Source: Euryarchaeota archaeon RBG_13_57_23
GTDB lineage: Archaea > Thermoplasmatota > Thermoplasmata > UBA10834
Length of the DNA: 64,000 bases
Assembly: GCA_001800675.1 (NCBI GenBank)
Contig: MGVW01000035.1
Coordinates: 104,008-168,007 of the forward strand
Direction of reading: 5' to 3'
This document shows positions 1-7,625 of the stretch, one piece after another (within the stretch, counting starts at the first letter, position 1; each line of letters starts with the position of its first letter). Made by a program: the position numbers and the translations under genes. Below the pieces are notes generated by a model that had not been told where the DNA came from, made no database searches, and worked only from the letters and a program-made list of their open reading frames with translations.

Positions 1-434
1 CGTCTCCAATCCGACATGAAGCCGAATCGCATCCAGTAGTCGTTGATGTAGACCTGGTTGAAGAACCGAACGACCTCTGCGGGACTTGAGAGCTTGGTGA
101 TGGTTTCTTCGTCGCATCCGTTCGCCTTCAACATCTCAATCGTTGCGGGATCTCTTCGCTCAACGCGCTTGGCGAATGTTATCGCCCCGTTGCCTGTCGC
201 GTGCGTCCCAACCGGGAAGAGCACTTGGTGGCCCGTCATCATCTTGTATCGAACCACGGCGTCTGAGAAGGTGTATCCTCTCATGTGGCCGACGTGAAGA
301 TATCCGGTCACGCCGGGGTAGGCGAATATCATGAAGAACTTCTTCTTGCCTGGAATCGGCACCGACTCGTTGATCTTGGCGTCATACCAGGCCTTGCGCC
401 ATTTCTCCTCGATGGCGGTGAAATCAACACTCAT
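1..434 (-). CDS. leuS: Leucyl-tRNA synthetase, archaeal type (N-terminal part; continues past the left edge)
   Basis: This class I aminoacyl-tRNA synthetase charges tRNA-Leu. The ATG at 434 opens a frame of 144 codons that runs off the window. Seen: an early KFFMIFAYPG segment, the HIGH-type signature GYLHVGHMRGY, and the following VLFPVGTHATGNGAI stretch, which is characteristic of archaeal LeuRS. The editing domain and KMSKS loop lie outside the window. The cytosolic tRNA Leu(TAG) at 6898 is a potential substrate. Identification is firm; only the extent is unknown. Confidence 0.93.
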   Translation of the reverse strand, partial: MSVDFTAIEEKWRKAWYDAKINESVPIPGKKKFFMIFAYPGVTGYLHVGHMRGYTFSDAVVRYKMMTGHQVLFPVGTHATGNGAITFAKRVERRDPATIEMLKANGCDEETITKLSSPAEVVRFFNQVYINDYWMRFGFMSDWR

Positions 435-722
435 CCTGAAAGCCAGCAGGGCAGAGAATACCTGATGCAGATAAAAGGTTTCTCGGCTCGACGCTCGCAA
501 TCACGAGAAAACACCAAAGGTAGACAGGGCGAAATTTCGTCAAGCGAGAATGAATGAGATAGTGAAGTCCTCGCACGGAAACGGCCACAGAACCGATGTC
601 GCGCCAAGCGACATAGAAATGGGACGTGCGCGATCGGAATCTGCACGGATCTGGAGGATCAATCCGCGCCGCTGGGGCGCGTTACTGAGCGTTAGAAGGT
701 ACGTAGCCAGTAGTGCGAGTAT
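435..722. other. Intergenic stretch without a convincing gene
   Basis: Between the leuS start and the promoter of the RHH gene I see no tRNA and no reading frame with domain-like composition. Short frames exist on both strands but are rich in Arg, Ser and Cys, as expected of shadow frames in GC-rich DNA. The leuS promoter should lie just right of 434. Confidence 0.5.
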
Positions 723-767
723 GACATTTTCCGACGAAATGAGACATTTTGCATATTAATATATACC
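723..767 (+). promoter_or_regulatory. Promoter with two GACATTTT direct repeats and a TATA box
   Basis: The octamer GACATTTT occurs at 723-730 and again at 743-750, exactly 20 bases (two helical turns) apart on the same face. An archaeal TATA-like element TTAATATATACC lies at 756-767, which would place transcription start near 790. Paired direct repeats are typical operators for ribbon-helix-helix dimers, and the first downstream gene encodes such a protein, so autoregulation is plausible. This is inference from spacing only. Confidence 0.5.
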
Positions 768-820
768 ATCGGCTGACATATGTTCCTTTTGCGTCAACAA
801 ATCGGGATGGGATGCACACA

Positions 821-1201
821 ATGTCTGACCCGTTGGAGAGCGAGCGGATAACGATCCGCCTCGATGCAGATGACCTCAAACTGATAGATGAGTTCATCTC
901 GAACAGCAATGAGTTCTCCAACAGGTCGCAACTAGCCCGCACAGCCGTGCGCGCATACATCGAGATGCGCGCGGGTGCGGGTGAGGGAACGAAGGGAAGG
1001 CCGAACGAGATCGTGGTGCAGATGCCGCTGCTCGTCCTCGACACAATCAGGCAGCTCGTGTCCGAGGGCGTGTACAGCTCTGTATCCGAAGCGATCGCCG
1101 ATGCTGCGAGGCACGAGTTCCTGCACGAGGAGCACGTGGAAGGACTCAAGAAAGATGCCAACGAGCAACGGAGCGGCTTCAAGATCGTTCCAGACGAGTA
1201 A
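821..1201 (+). CDS. Tandem ribbon-helix-helix transcription regulator, CdrS/CdrL-like
   Basis: This is a predicted DNA-binding protein of 126 residues holding two RHH modules: residues 8-48 (strand ERITIRLD plus two helices) and residues 62-102 (strand NEIVVQMP plus two helices). One chain could therefore form an intramolecular RHH dimer. It lies 91 bases upstream of an FtsZ-family gene on the same strand. In haloarchaea the RHH regulator CdrS is encoded directly upstream of ftsZ2 and controls division genes; the same role is inferred here from position and fold. An in-frame ATG at 812 is an alternative start. Confidence 0.75.
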   Translation: MSDPLESERITIRLDADDLKLIDEFISNSNEFSNRSQLARTAVRAYIEMRAGAGEGTKGRPNEIVVQMPLLVLDTIRQLVSEGVYSSVSEAIADAARHEFLHEEHVEGLKKDANEQRSGFKIVPDE

Positions 1202-1292
1202 TGACCGTTTTGTGGGGCGCTCTGACCGGCGGTGGGGACTCTCCCAAGAGAGTCGGCCATCGACAGGTCCGGGAGTGACGGAGGCCGAAGGG

Positions 1293-2078
1293 ATGACGGC
1301 GGAAGGGAACAGAACGGAAGAACTGATAAACGCAATAGGCACAAGCCTGGGAGAGCCATCAGTTGCAGTCGTTGGCTGCGGCGGAGCTGGTTCCAACATC
1401 GTGCATGGAATCTACTGGAAATCGAACAGAGTGGAGACCGTGGCGATAAACACGGACGAGGAGCGTCTGAGGGCCATCGATGCCCACAAGAAGGTGCTCA
1501 TCGGGAAGGATGTATCGTTCGGGCGAGACGCGGGAGGATACCCAGAGGTGGGCGAACACTGCGCGGAGAAGGCGAGGGAAGTCATCCGCGAAGCGCTCAA
1601 GGGATACGACATCGTGTTCGTCGTCGCGGGCATGGGCGGTGGGACTGGCACGGGCGTTGCGCCTGTGGTTGCCAGCGTCTCCAGAGAGATCAATGCAGTC
1701 ACATTCGCAGTACCCATCACACCATTCGATCACGAGGGTGAGCGAAGGAAGAAGATCGCATCAGACGGAGTCGCCAGGCTGAAGGAACAGGCGAACTTCA
1801 CGGTCGTCCTCGACAACAACAAGGTAATCGAGCTAGCCGCGGACATGCCCATGAGCGAGGCTCTGAAGATCGTGGACAGAAGCGTGCTTCGCATCATTGA
1901 GTCAGTGTGTTCTCAGACGAGCTCTTATGTCAGCAACATGGTGCAGGACATAATGGGATATTCGGACGCAGTGGACGAATCGGCCCCGACACCGCCTAGC
2001 GACCTGCAGGAAGAGCACATGATCCATGCAGATTTCGACACGATGTTCGACAACTTCGGCCCAAGCATGTTCGGATAA
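1293..2078 (+). CDS. FtsZ/tubulin-superfamily GTPase lacking the C-terminal domain
   Basis: The GTPase domain is clear: VVGCGGAGSN near residues 26-35 and the tubulin signature GMGGGTGTG at residues 113-121. At 261 residues the protein is about 100 shorter than typical FtsZ. After the helix equivalent to H7 (residues 187-220) the chain goes into an acidic Pro-rich linker and ends with a Phe-rich tail (FDTMFDNFG), so the second domain is absent. The T7-loop aspartates of FtsZ (NxDFAD) are not recognisable; the aligned segment reads SYVSNMVQD. It may bind GTP yet be unable to polymerise normally. The start is ATG 1293 with GGAGG at 1280; GTG 1275 is an alternative. The division regulator upstream suggests a role in cytokinesis or membrane remodelling. 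Confidence 0.82.
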   Translation: MTAEGNRTEELINAIGTSLGEPSVAVVGCGGAGSNIVHGIYWKSNRVETVAINTDEERLRAIDAHKKVLIGKDVSFGRDAGGYPEVGEHCAEKAREVIREALKGYDIVFVVAGMGGGTGTGVAPVVASVSREINAVTFAVPITPFDHEGERRKKIASDGVARLKEQANFTVVLDNNKVIELAADMPMSEALKIVDRSVLRIIESVCSQTSSYVSNMVQDIMGYSDAVDESAPTPPSDLQEEHMIHADFDTMFDNFGPSMFG

Positions 2079-2235
2079 GCAACTGCAAGGCGAAACGCAC
2101 AGGCGCTCGCATTGAATAGGCCTCCGATCTGCTGGCGCATGTGCGACGCAAAACCTCTTACGTGTTCTATCACCACATGTCGGACTGGCCTTGCGAATCG
2201 CAAATGGTTTCTAGCCGCAACCGGTTTAGAGAAGC

Positions 2236-3336
2236 GTGAAGGTCGGTTTCGTCGTCAACCCAGTAGCCGGGATGGGAGGAGCGGTCGGCCTGAAGGGAAC
2301 GGACGGGGCGGACATACTGCGCGAAGCTGTCGCGAGGGGTGCTCAGAGAGTATCACCGCACAGGGCAGAGGCTGCGCTCAGAGCCATCAAGGACAGGGGG
2401 CTGGAGATCGAGTTCGCCACCTGTGGTGGCGAGATGGGCATGGCCGAGCTCGAATCTGCCGGATTGCGGGGGCGGGTCGTTCATATCCCAGGCAGCCCCT
2501 CTTCACGGACCGACACGGTCAGGGCCGGCAAGGCGTTCCTAGCTGAGAACGTGGACCTGATCCTCTTCGCAGGAGGGGACGGGACTGCGAGAGATCTACT
2601 TGATGCCGTTGGCAGTGCGATCCCGCTTGTTGGAATACCGAGCGGCGTGAAGATGCATTCTGCGGTCTTTGCGCTCACGCCAGAGGCTGCTGCGGACTCG
2701 GTGGAGGCGTTCGGCAAATCGGGAACTACAAGAGAAGCCGAGGTCATGGACGTCGATGAGGAGAGCTTCAGAGAAGGAGTGCTCCAGGCAAAGCTTTTCG
2801 GATATGCAAGAGTGCCAGATGACACTACGCACATGCAGTCCAGCAAGATGACTTACCACTCCGGTTCAGCCGACGATGAATCCGAAGAGCTGGGCCAGTA
2901 CGTCGCCGAGTCTCTCGAGAAGGGCGTCGTATATATCATCGGCCCCGGCAGCACAACCGAGTCGATTGCAGGACACCTTGGCCTCCGAAAGACCCTCTTG
3001 GGGGTCGACGTTTATCTTGATGGAAAGACGCTCGCTGAGGATGCCTCCGAGAAGACTATCCTGGAACTCCTCGCCCAACACAGGGACGCGAGGATTGTGG
3101 TCTCGCCGATCGGCGCCCAGGGGTTCATATTCGGCAGAGGCAATCAACAGATATCGCCTCGCGTCATCCGCAAGGTGGGGGTGGGGAACATCATGGTAGT
3201 CTCCACACCTACGAAGCTCAGAAACACGCCGATCCTAAGAGTCGACACAGGGGACCTGACTCTTGATGAAGCTCTAGGGGGTCGGAGAAAAGTGCTGACT
3301 GGCTACAAGAGGAAGAAGCTGGCCACAATCGAATGA
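2236..3336 (+). CDS. ATP-NAD kinase-like protein (COG3199 family)
   Basis: A 366-residue cytosolic protein of the diacylglycerol/NAD-kinase fold. Seen: an N-terminal VGFVVNPVAGMGG, the GGDGT signature in FAGGDGTARDLLD (near residue 115), and a following PSGVKMHSAVFA segment. These match the COG3199 predicted polyphosphate/ATP-NAD kinases, which phosphorylate NAD or a related substrate; the exact substrate is not established. The start is GTG 2236. It stands alone, with its stop just before the tail of the converging por operon. Confidence 0.8.
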   Translation: MKVGFVVNPVAGMGGAVGLKGTDGADILREAVARGAQRVSPHRAEAALRAIKDRGLEIEFATCGGEMGMAELESAGLRGRVVHIPGSPSSRTDTVRAGKAFLAENVDLILFAGGDGTARDLLDAVGSAIPLVGIPSGVKMHSAVFALTPEAAADSVEAFGKSGTTREAEVMDVDEESFREGVLQAKLFGYARVPDDTTHMQSSKMTYHSGSADDESEELGQYVAESLEKGVVYIIGPGSTTESIAGHLGLRKTLLGVDVYLDGKTLAEDASEKTILELLAQHRDARIVVSPIGAQGFIFGRGNQQISPRVIRKVGVGNIMVVSTPTKLRNTPILRVDTGDLTLDEALGGRRKVLTGYKRKKLATIE

Positions 3337-3338
3337 GC

Positions 3339-4232
3339 TCACGTGCCTGAAGTCTCTTTAGCCAGAAGCATCTGCCAGTTCTCGTCGATCGTCTTCTGTA
3401 TCGAGGCGATCTCCGCGTCCGTCAAATGCGAGAACCGTCCCTGGAATTTCAGGTACTCGGACACTGGCGTGCCCTTGCCTTTCCTCGTGATCCTCACCTT
3501 CCCATTCTCTATCTCGTACAGGGGGAACGCGTGCGTGTCAACCGCCAGCCTGGCCACCTCGACGATATGCATCGGATTCATGCGCCATCCGGGCGGACAG
3601 GGGGACATCGCGTGTATGAATCTGAACCCTTTGACCTCTCTCGCCTTGACCACCTTCTTGATGAAATCCTCAGGGTGCGCCACGGACACGGTCGCTGCGT
3701 AAGGTATCCTGTGAGCCTGCATGATCGCCATGATGTCCTTCTTGGCTTCGTGCTTGAACCCGTGCGTGGAACCTACTGGCGTCGTCGTGGTCCATGCGCC
3801 CCAGGGCGTCGAGCCGCTCCTCTGGATTCCGGTGTTCATGTACGCTTCGTTGTCGTACATCACATAGATGCCGTCCGTGCGCCTCTCAGCGGCGCCGGAC
3901 ATGGCCTGAAGACCAATGTCGACAGTGCCACCGTCCCCCGCGAAACCGACGATGGTAACGTCCTTGATGCCCTTGGCATCAAGAGCCGCCCTCAGGCCAG
4001 ACATTGCAGCCCCCGTCGCCTCGAACGCGGTGTAGAGCAGCGGGACCTTGAGACAGTTGCTTGGCCAGTAGCCCGGCATGACCGCCCAACAGCATGCCGG
4101 GATGGAGAGTATGGTCCTTTCGCCCAGGCCTTTCAGGAGGTACCTCATGACGAGGTTGGCTCCACAGCCTGGACAGCCGGTGCTTCCGGGGAAGGTGAAC
4201 TCCGGCTCGGGGATCGTCGGCTTGCCCATCAT
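3339..4232 (-). CDS. porB: Pyruvate/2-oxoacid:ferredoxin oxidoreductase, beta subunit
   Basis: This is the thiamine-diphosphate-binding subunit of an enzyme that oxidatively decarboxylates pyruvate to acetyl-CoA and reduces ferredoxin. Seen: the cluster-ligand motif GCPGCGAN near the N-terminus and the ThDP/Mg motif GFAGDGGTVDIGLQ near the centre. The start is ATG 4232: it directly follows AGGAGGTGGCG, and the alpha-subunit stop (4229-4231) overlaps it, so translation is probably coupled. An upstream in-frame start at 4268 lies inside porA and is less likely. Last gene of porGDAB. Confidence 0.93.
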   Translation of the reverse strand: MMGKPTIPEPEFTFPGSTGCPGCGANLVMRYLLKGLGERTILSIPACCWAVMPGYWPSNCLKVPLLYTAFEATGAAMSGLRAALDAKGIKDVTIVGFAGDGGTVDIGLQAMSGAAERRTDGIYVMYDNEAYMNTGIQRSGSTPWGAWTTTTPVGSTHGFKHEAKKDIMAIMQAHRIPYAATVSVAHPEDFIKKVVKAREVKGFRFIHAMSPCPPGWRMNPMHIVEVARLAVDTHAFPLYEIENGKVRITRKGKGTPVSEYLKFQGRFSHLTDAEIASIQKTIDENWQMLLAKETSGT

Positions 4233-5416
4233 CGCCACCTCCTCTGCAGCCCAGCGACGTCGACCCATTCGACCTCGTCCTCGGCTCCTCGCCTCGAGAC
4301 CACCTGGATGTCCTCGAATATCCTCTCAAGTATGCGCGGAGTGATGTCCCTGCCTCCGAGGCCTGCGATATAGTTCTTCATCACTGGTCTTTTCTGAACG
4401 GAATACGCTGATGCTCTCGCCTCCGTGAACATGGCACCCGCGGCTCCGAACGTGTAGCTCCTGTCCAGCACCGCCATGCCTTCGACCTTGCCCGCTAGCG
4501 CCCTTATCTCGTCGTGAGGGAAAGGTCGGAACGACCTGATCCTCGCCAGCCCGACCCTGTGTCCCTTGGCGCGCATGGAGTCCACGACATCCTTCGCGGT
4601 CGCGGCTACGCTGCCAGCAGCCACTAGAACAACATCCGCGTCGTCGCACTCGTAGCGTTCCAGCAGTCCTCCGTGCTCCCGCCCAAAGATGCTCTTGAAC
4701 TCCCTTTCCACCCTCAGGACCCTGTCCCTGGCAGCCTTCATTCCGAGCATCGCTTTGTACCGGAACTCCATGTATTGATCCGGCTTCACCAAGGACCCGA
4801 AGCCCATCGGTTTCCCGACTTCGATCTTCAGATCTGGCGAGTACGGCGGCAGGAAGGAGTCCACGAGTTCCTGGTCCGGGAGGTCTACCGGTTCCGAAGT
4901 GTGCGACTGTATGAACGCATCCATGATGACCATGGCCGGCAACATGATCCCGCTGCTCTCGCAGACCTTGTACGCCATGATTATTGTGTCCAGAACCTCC
5001 TGATTGCTCTGGCAGAAGAATTGGAGCCAGCCAGTATCCCTCTGCGCGATGGAATCCATGTGGTCCACCCACACGCTCCACGGCGGCGCCATGGCCCGGC
5101 TCACATTCGTCATCACGATCGGCAGCCGCGCCCCCGACGCCCATATCAGCACCTCGTGCATCAGCGTGAGTCCGTGCGAGCTGGTCGCCGTGTAGGTCCT
5201 CGCACCTGCGGTCTCTGCCGCGATGCACGCGGCCATGGCGCTGTGCTCGCTTTCGACAGGGATGAACTGCGCCTTGAGCTCCCCCGTAGTGACGAAGTCC
5301 GCCAGCTTCTCGACGATCGATGTCTGGGGCGTTATCGGGTACGCGGCGATGACCTCTGCCCTCGCTAGCTTGGCGCCATAGGCGGACGCGTAGTTGCCCG
5401 TCATGACCTCTCTCAC
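4229..5416 (-). CDS. porA: Pyruvate/2-oxoacid:ferredoxin oxidoreductase, alpha subunit
   Basis: The 395-residue alpha subunit carries the pyrimidine-binding domain. Seen: GNYASAYGAKLA, the conserved YPITPQT, and the ThDP-activating region FIPVESEHSAMAA, followed by ATSSHGLTLMHE. The start is GTG 5416, overlapping the porD stop as GTGA and preceded by AAGGAGGGGG; ATG 5404 is an alternative. The order gamma-delta-alpha-beta with 4-base overlaps is the classic four-subunit archaeal arrangement. Pyruvate is the likeliest substrate, but 2-oxoisovalerate enzymes look similar. Confidence 0.93.
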   Translation of the reverse strand: MREVMTGNYASAYGAKLARAEVIAAYPITPQTSIVEKLADFVTTGELKAQFIPVESEHSAMAACIAAETAGARTYTATSSHGLTLMHEVLIWASGARLPIVMTNVSRAMAPPWSVWVDHMDSIAQRDTGWLQFFCQSNQEVLDTIIMAYKVCESSGIMLPAMVIMDAFIQSHTSEPVDLPDQELVDSFLPPYSPDLKIEVGKPMGFGSLVKPDQYMEFRYKAMLGMKAARDRVLRVEREFKSIFGREHGGLLERYECDDADVVLVAAGSVAATAKDVVDSMRAKGHRVGLARIRSFRPFPHDEIRALAGKVEGMAVLDRSYTFGAAGAMFTEARASAYSVQKRPVMKNYIAGLGGRDITPRILERIFEDIQVVSRRGAEDEVEWVDVAGLQRRWR

Positions 5417-5685
5417 AGGTCCCCCTCCTTGACCATGATGATGCATTTTGCCGGGCATTCGAACGAGCACACACCGCAGCCCTTGCAGTACTGTAGGTCG
5501 ATTACGGGTTCGCCATCGACCAACTTGATAACCCCGTCAGGGCAGAATTTCCAGCAGATGGTGCACTTCTTGCATTTTGACTTGTCGACGACCGGCCTCA
5601 TGACCCGCCAGTAGCCCGTGAGATTGATAGTGCTGGGGGTGTCAGAGATCGGCGTCAGGGGGATCTCCTCGTAGCTCTTCGTCAT
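5413..5685 (-). CDS. porD: Pyruvate:ferredoxin oxidoreductase, delta (ferredoxin) subunit
   Basis: A 90-residue protein with two 4Fe-4S motifs, CKKCTICWKFCP and CKGCGVCSFECP, which wire electrons from the catalytic subunits to free ferredoxin. The N-terminal 30 residues (containing TGYWRVMRPV) match PorD-type delta subunits rather than free ferredoxins. Its ATG overlaps the porG stop by four bases and its stop overlaps the porA start, so the operon is translationally coupled. Confidence 0.93.
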   Translation of the reverse strand: MTKSYEEIPLTPISDTPSTINLTGYWRVMRPVVDKSKCKKCTICWKFCPDGVIKLVDGEPVIDLQYCKGCGVCSFECPAKCIIMVKEGDL

Positions 5686-6248
5686 GGGGTTGCCTCTGTG
5701 GTCCGCTCGTATGCTTCCTTGGCAGCAGCGACGTTCTCCTCTTCCTTGACAGGAGCAACCTCGCGTATGCTCTCCAAGACGGGCTCGAGCGCCACCTTAT
5801 CACATATCTTCGCGAAGGCTCCCATGATCGCCGTATTGACGATCGGTGCCGTCTGAGAGCCGATGCCGTGGGCGGCGGCAATGGAGGTCGCGTCGATGAG
5901 GAAGTACTTGTATCGCTGAGGGAGGTCCGGCAGCTTCTTGCCAGCAGGGTAGTTTATCAGCACCTTTCCGCTCGGTTTCAGCCCTTCGAGGATATCGATT
6001 CCCCGAAGGAGGGAACTATCCAGAACGACCACGTAATCTGGCTCGTAGATGCTCGACTTGTTCCTTATGGGGTGCTCATCGATTCGCGCGTACGCGGTCA
6101 CCGGCGCACCGCGTCTCTCGACGCCGAAGAACGGAAAAGAAGAGACCTCGAACCCCATTTTGAAGGCAGCCTTTGCCAGGACTTCGGAAGCGACGACCAC
6201 ACCCTGGCCACCTCGTCCGTGGAACCTGACCTCAATCACAGGTTGCAC
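5682..6248 (-). CDS. porG: Pyruvate:ferredoxin oxidoreductase, gamma subunit
   Basis: The 188-residue gamma subunit opens with the family signature EVRFHGRGGQGVV and contains ERRGAPVTAYARI, as in the CoA-interacting gamma chains. It is the first gene of porGDAB. The start appears to be GTG 6248; a second GTG follows at 6239. No strong Shine-Dalgarno sequence is present, so the mRNA may be leaderless. The 144-base gap to the divergent gene at 6393 must hold both promoters. Confidence 0.92.
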   Translation of the reverse strand: MQPVIEVRFHGRGGQGVVVASEVLAKAAFKMGFEVSSFPFFGVERRGAPVTAYARIDEHPIRNKSSIYEPDYVVVLDSSLLRGIDILEGLKPSGKVLINYPAGKKLPDLPQRYKYFLIDATSIAAAHGIGSQTAPIVNTAIMGAFAKICDKVALEPVLESIREVAPVKEEENVAAAKEAYERTTEATP

Positions 6249-6392
6249 CTTGAAGGTCTAGGAAGTGTGCGGTATTAAGTACTGACTCTGCTACTAGCGT
6301 CCAGCATGATTCTGGAACGGGTCCATCTTGACAGGATTTCGGGATCCGTTCTTGAGATGCCATTAGATATCTGTTCGTCGATTTGACGGACC

Positions 6393-6833
6393 GTGAACAA
6401 GATATTCTCGATCCTCCACGCGAGGGCGTACAGCCATGCGACGGAGGATCTGGACAAGGTCAAGATGGCCGTCCTGAGCACAGTGGGAGAAGCGGATTTC
6501 AACGTGACCAGCGGGGAAGGGCATCACGGCAACCCCATTGAGATCGTGGAGGTTGCGGTGGACAAGGAGGACGACATTATCAGGTTCTTCGAGAGGTTCG
6601 ACAAGAAGGATATCGAGGCCCTCAAGGGAACATTGAACGCGCGTGTCGATGACGGCTGCAACTTGTTCGTCAAGGTCGACAAGCAATCGGCATTCAAGGG
6701 AATCATCAAGCTCGGAACGGGGGACGACGTCATCTCGGTGCGCGTCAAGGTACGGGTATTCCCCGCGAAGCCCGAGCTGGCCCAGAGCGCTGCGGATGCG
6801 TTTCTCACGCAGTTGATTAGAAAGAAGGACTGA
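6393..6833 (+). CDS. RNA-binding protein, predicted exosome-associated (COG1325/DUF54)
   Basis: A 146-residue protein opening with IFSILHARAYSHATEDLDKV and containing the GEGHHGNPIEI segment typical of COG1325, a family predicted to bind RNA and linked by gene neighbourhood to the archaeal exosome. No exosome genes are nearby here. The start is GTG 6393. The function is known only by family prediction. Confidence 0.8.
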   Translation: MNKIFSILHARAYSHATEDLDKVKMAVLSTVGEADFNVTSGEGHHGNPIEIVEVAVDKEDDIIRFFERFDKKDIEALKGTLNARVDDGCNLFVKVDKQSAFKGIIKLGTGDDVISVRVKVRVFPAKPELAQSAADAFLTQLIRKKD

Positions 6834-6897
6834 CGCGGGCCGTGCCTCGATGTCGATTCTTTATTATAATGATGAGATATCTGCCAGCCAAGCATTC

Positions 6898-6982
6898 GCA
6901 GGGGTAGCCAAGACCGGTCAACGGCGCAAGGCTTAGGACCTTGTCCAGCAGTGGTTCCGCGGTTCGAATCCGCGCCCCTGCA
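6898..6982 (+). tRNA. tRNA-Leu (anticodon TAG)
   Basis: The 85-base sequence folds as a class II tRNA. The acceptor GCAGGGG (6898-6904) pairs with CCCCTGC (6975-6981), with discriminator A6982. The anticodon stem CAAGG/CCTTG encloses loop CTTAGGA, giving anticodon TAG. There is a long variable arm and a T arm CGCGG/CCGCG with TTCGAAT. The 3' CCA is not encoded and no intron is visible. An AT-rich box (TTTATTATAATG, about 6860-6871) lies at promoter distance. Confidence 0.95.
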
Positions 6983-7201
6983 CTAGCCTTTATCAGATTC
7001 GGGCAGAAACATGTCGCAACCTGATTCGAACTCGATTTGCGAGAGCCACTTCCTGTACTTGCCGCTCGGATAGCAACCCTTGTGACCGCCTTTGGCGACA
7101 AGCCACTTGCACTTCCTGCATGTCCGTCCGGAGCTCCTCCGGATTGATGCCAGCACGATCAGCTCTTCGGCAGTGTATTCCGGAGCCTTCTGCGCGCCCA
7201 C
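6983..7201 (-). CDS. Small cysteine-rich protein of unknown function
   Basis: Not recognised. The 72-residue frame has the pattern Cys-x2-Cys (CRKC, residues 28-31), then GC and a final GC, suggesting a zinc- or Fe-S-binding miniprotein. The stop codon TAG (6983-6985) touches the 3' end of the convergent tRNA-Leu with no spacer. The start is GTG 7201. The composition is natural, with conserved-looking aromatic and cysteine residues, but it could be a chance frame. It shares a short divergent promoter region with the gene at 7248. Confidence 0.5.
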   Translation of the reverse strand: MGAQKAPEYTAEELIVLASIRRSSGRTCRKCKWLVAKGGHKGCYPSGKYRKWLSQIEFESGCDMFLPESDKG

Positions 7202-7247
7202 GCAACATAATGGACCATTGAGGTTATCTGTTTTGCACAGGTCTCAC

Positions 7248-7625
7248 ATGGGGATATATATGCCTCCGACATTCGGAACGTCCGTGAAGTACCTCTATTG
7301 TCCGAAATGCAAGGATGTCCGGGCGAAGACGTGGTACCAGCAGCGGGACAGATGCCTGGCCTGTATCGGTCCAGCTACTGTGATAAAGGTCCCGAACAGT
7401 TCTCTGACCTATGCGAACTATTTCCTGTACGTCTTCGTCCCCGCGCTCGTCGCCTTGTACCTGTACACGGACAATCGCAGCTACCTATGGCTGGCGGTCG
7501 GTTTCCTCGTCATAATGATGATCACTTCATACATCGACCTGCTCAGAGGGGAGAGGTACGCCAGGAAGAAGGTGAAGATAGCCACCTCAAATCTCATCGA
7601 GTTCAGAAGGCGCGGGTGGACATAA
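7248..7625 (+). CDS. Zinc-ribbon membrane protein
   Basis: A 125-residue protein of unknown function. Residues 15-40 hold a zinc ribbon (CPKC then CLAC), and two hydrophobic helices follow (roughly residues 55-72 and 76-95). The C-terminal tail is basic (RGERYARKK), predicting a cytoplasmic face. Start ATG 7248; ATG 7260 is an alternative. Its 3' end overlaps the convergent pilin-like gene by 39 bases. Confidence 0.6.
   Translation: MGIYMPPTFGTSVKYLYCPKCKDVRAKTWYQQRDRCLACIGPATVIKVPNSSLTYANYFLYVFVPALVALYLYTDNRSYLWLAVGFLVIMMITSYIDLLRGERYARKKVKIATSNLIEFRRRGWT

Noticed and set aside
550..759. Short plus-strand frame before the RHH gene
   Set aside because: It has no domain-like pattern, is rich in Arg and Ser, and overlaps the promoter elements used for the RHH gene.
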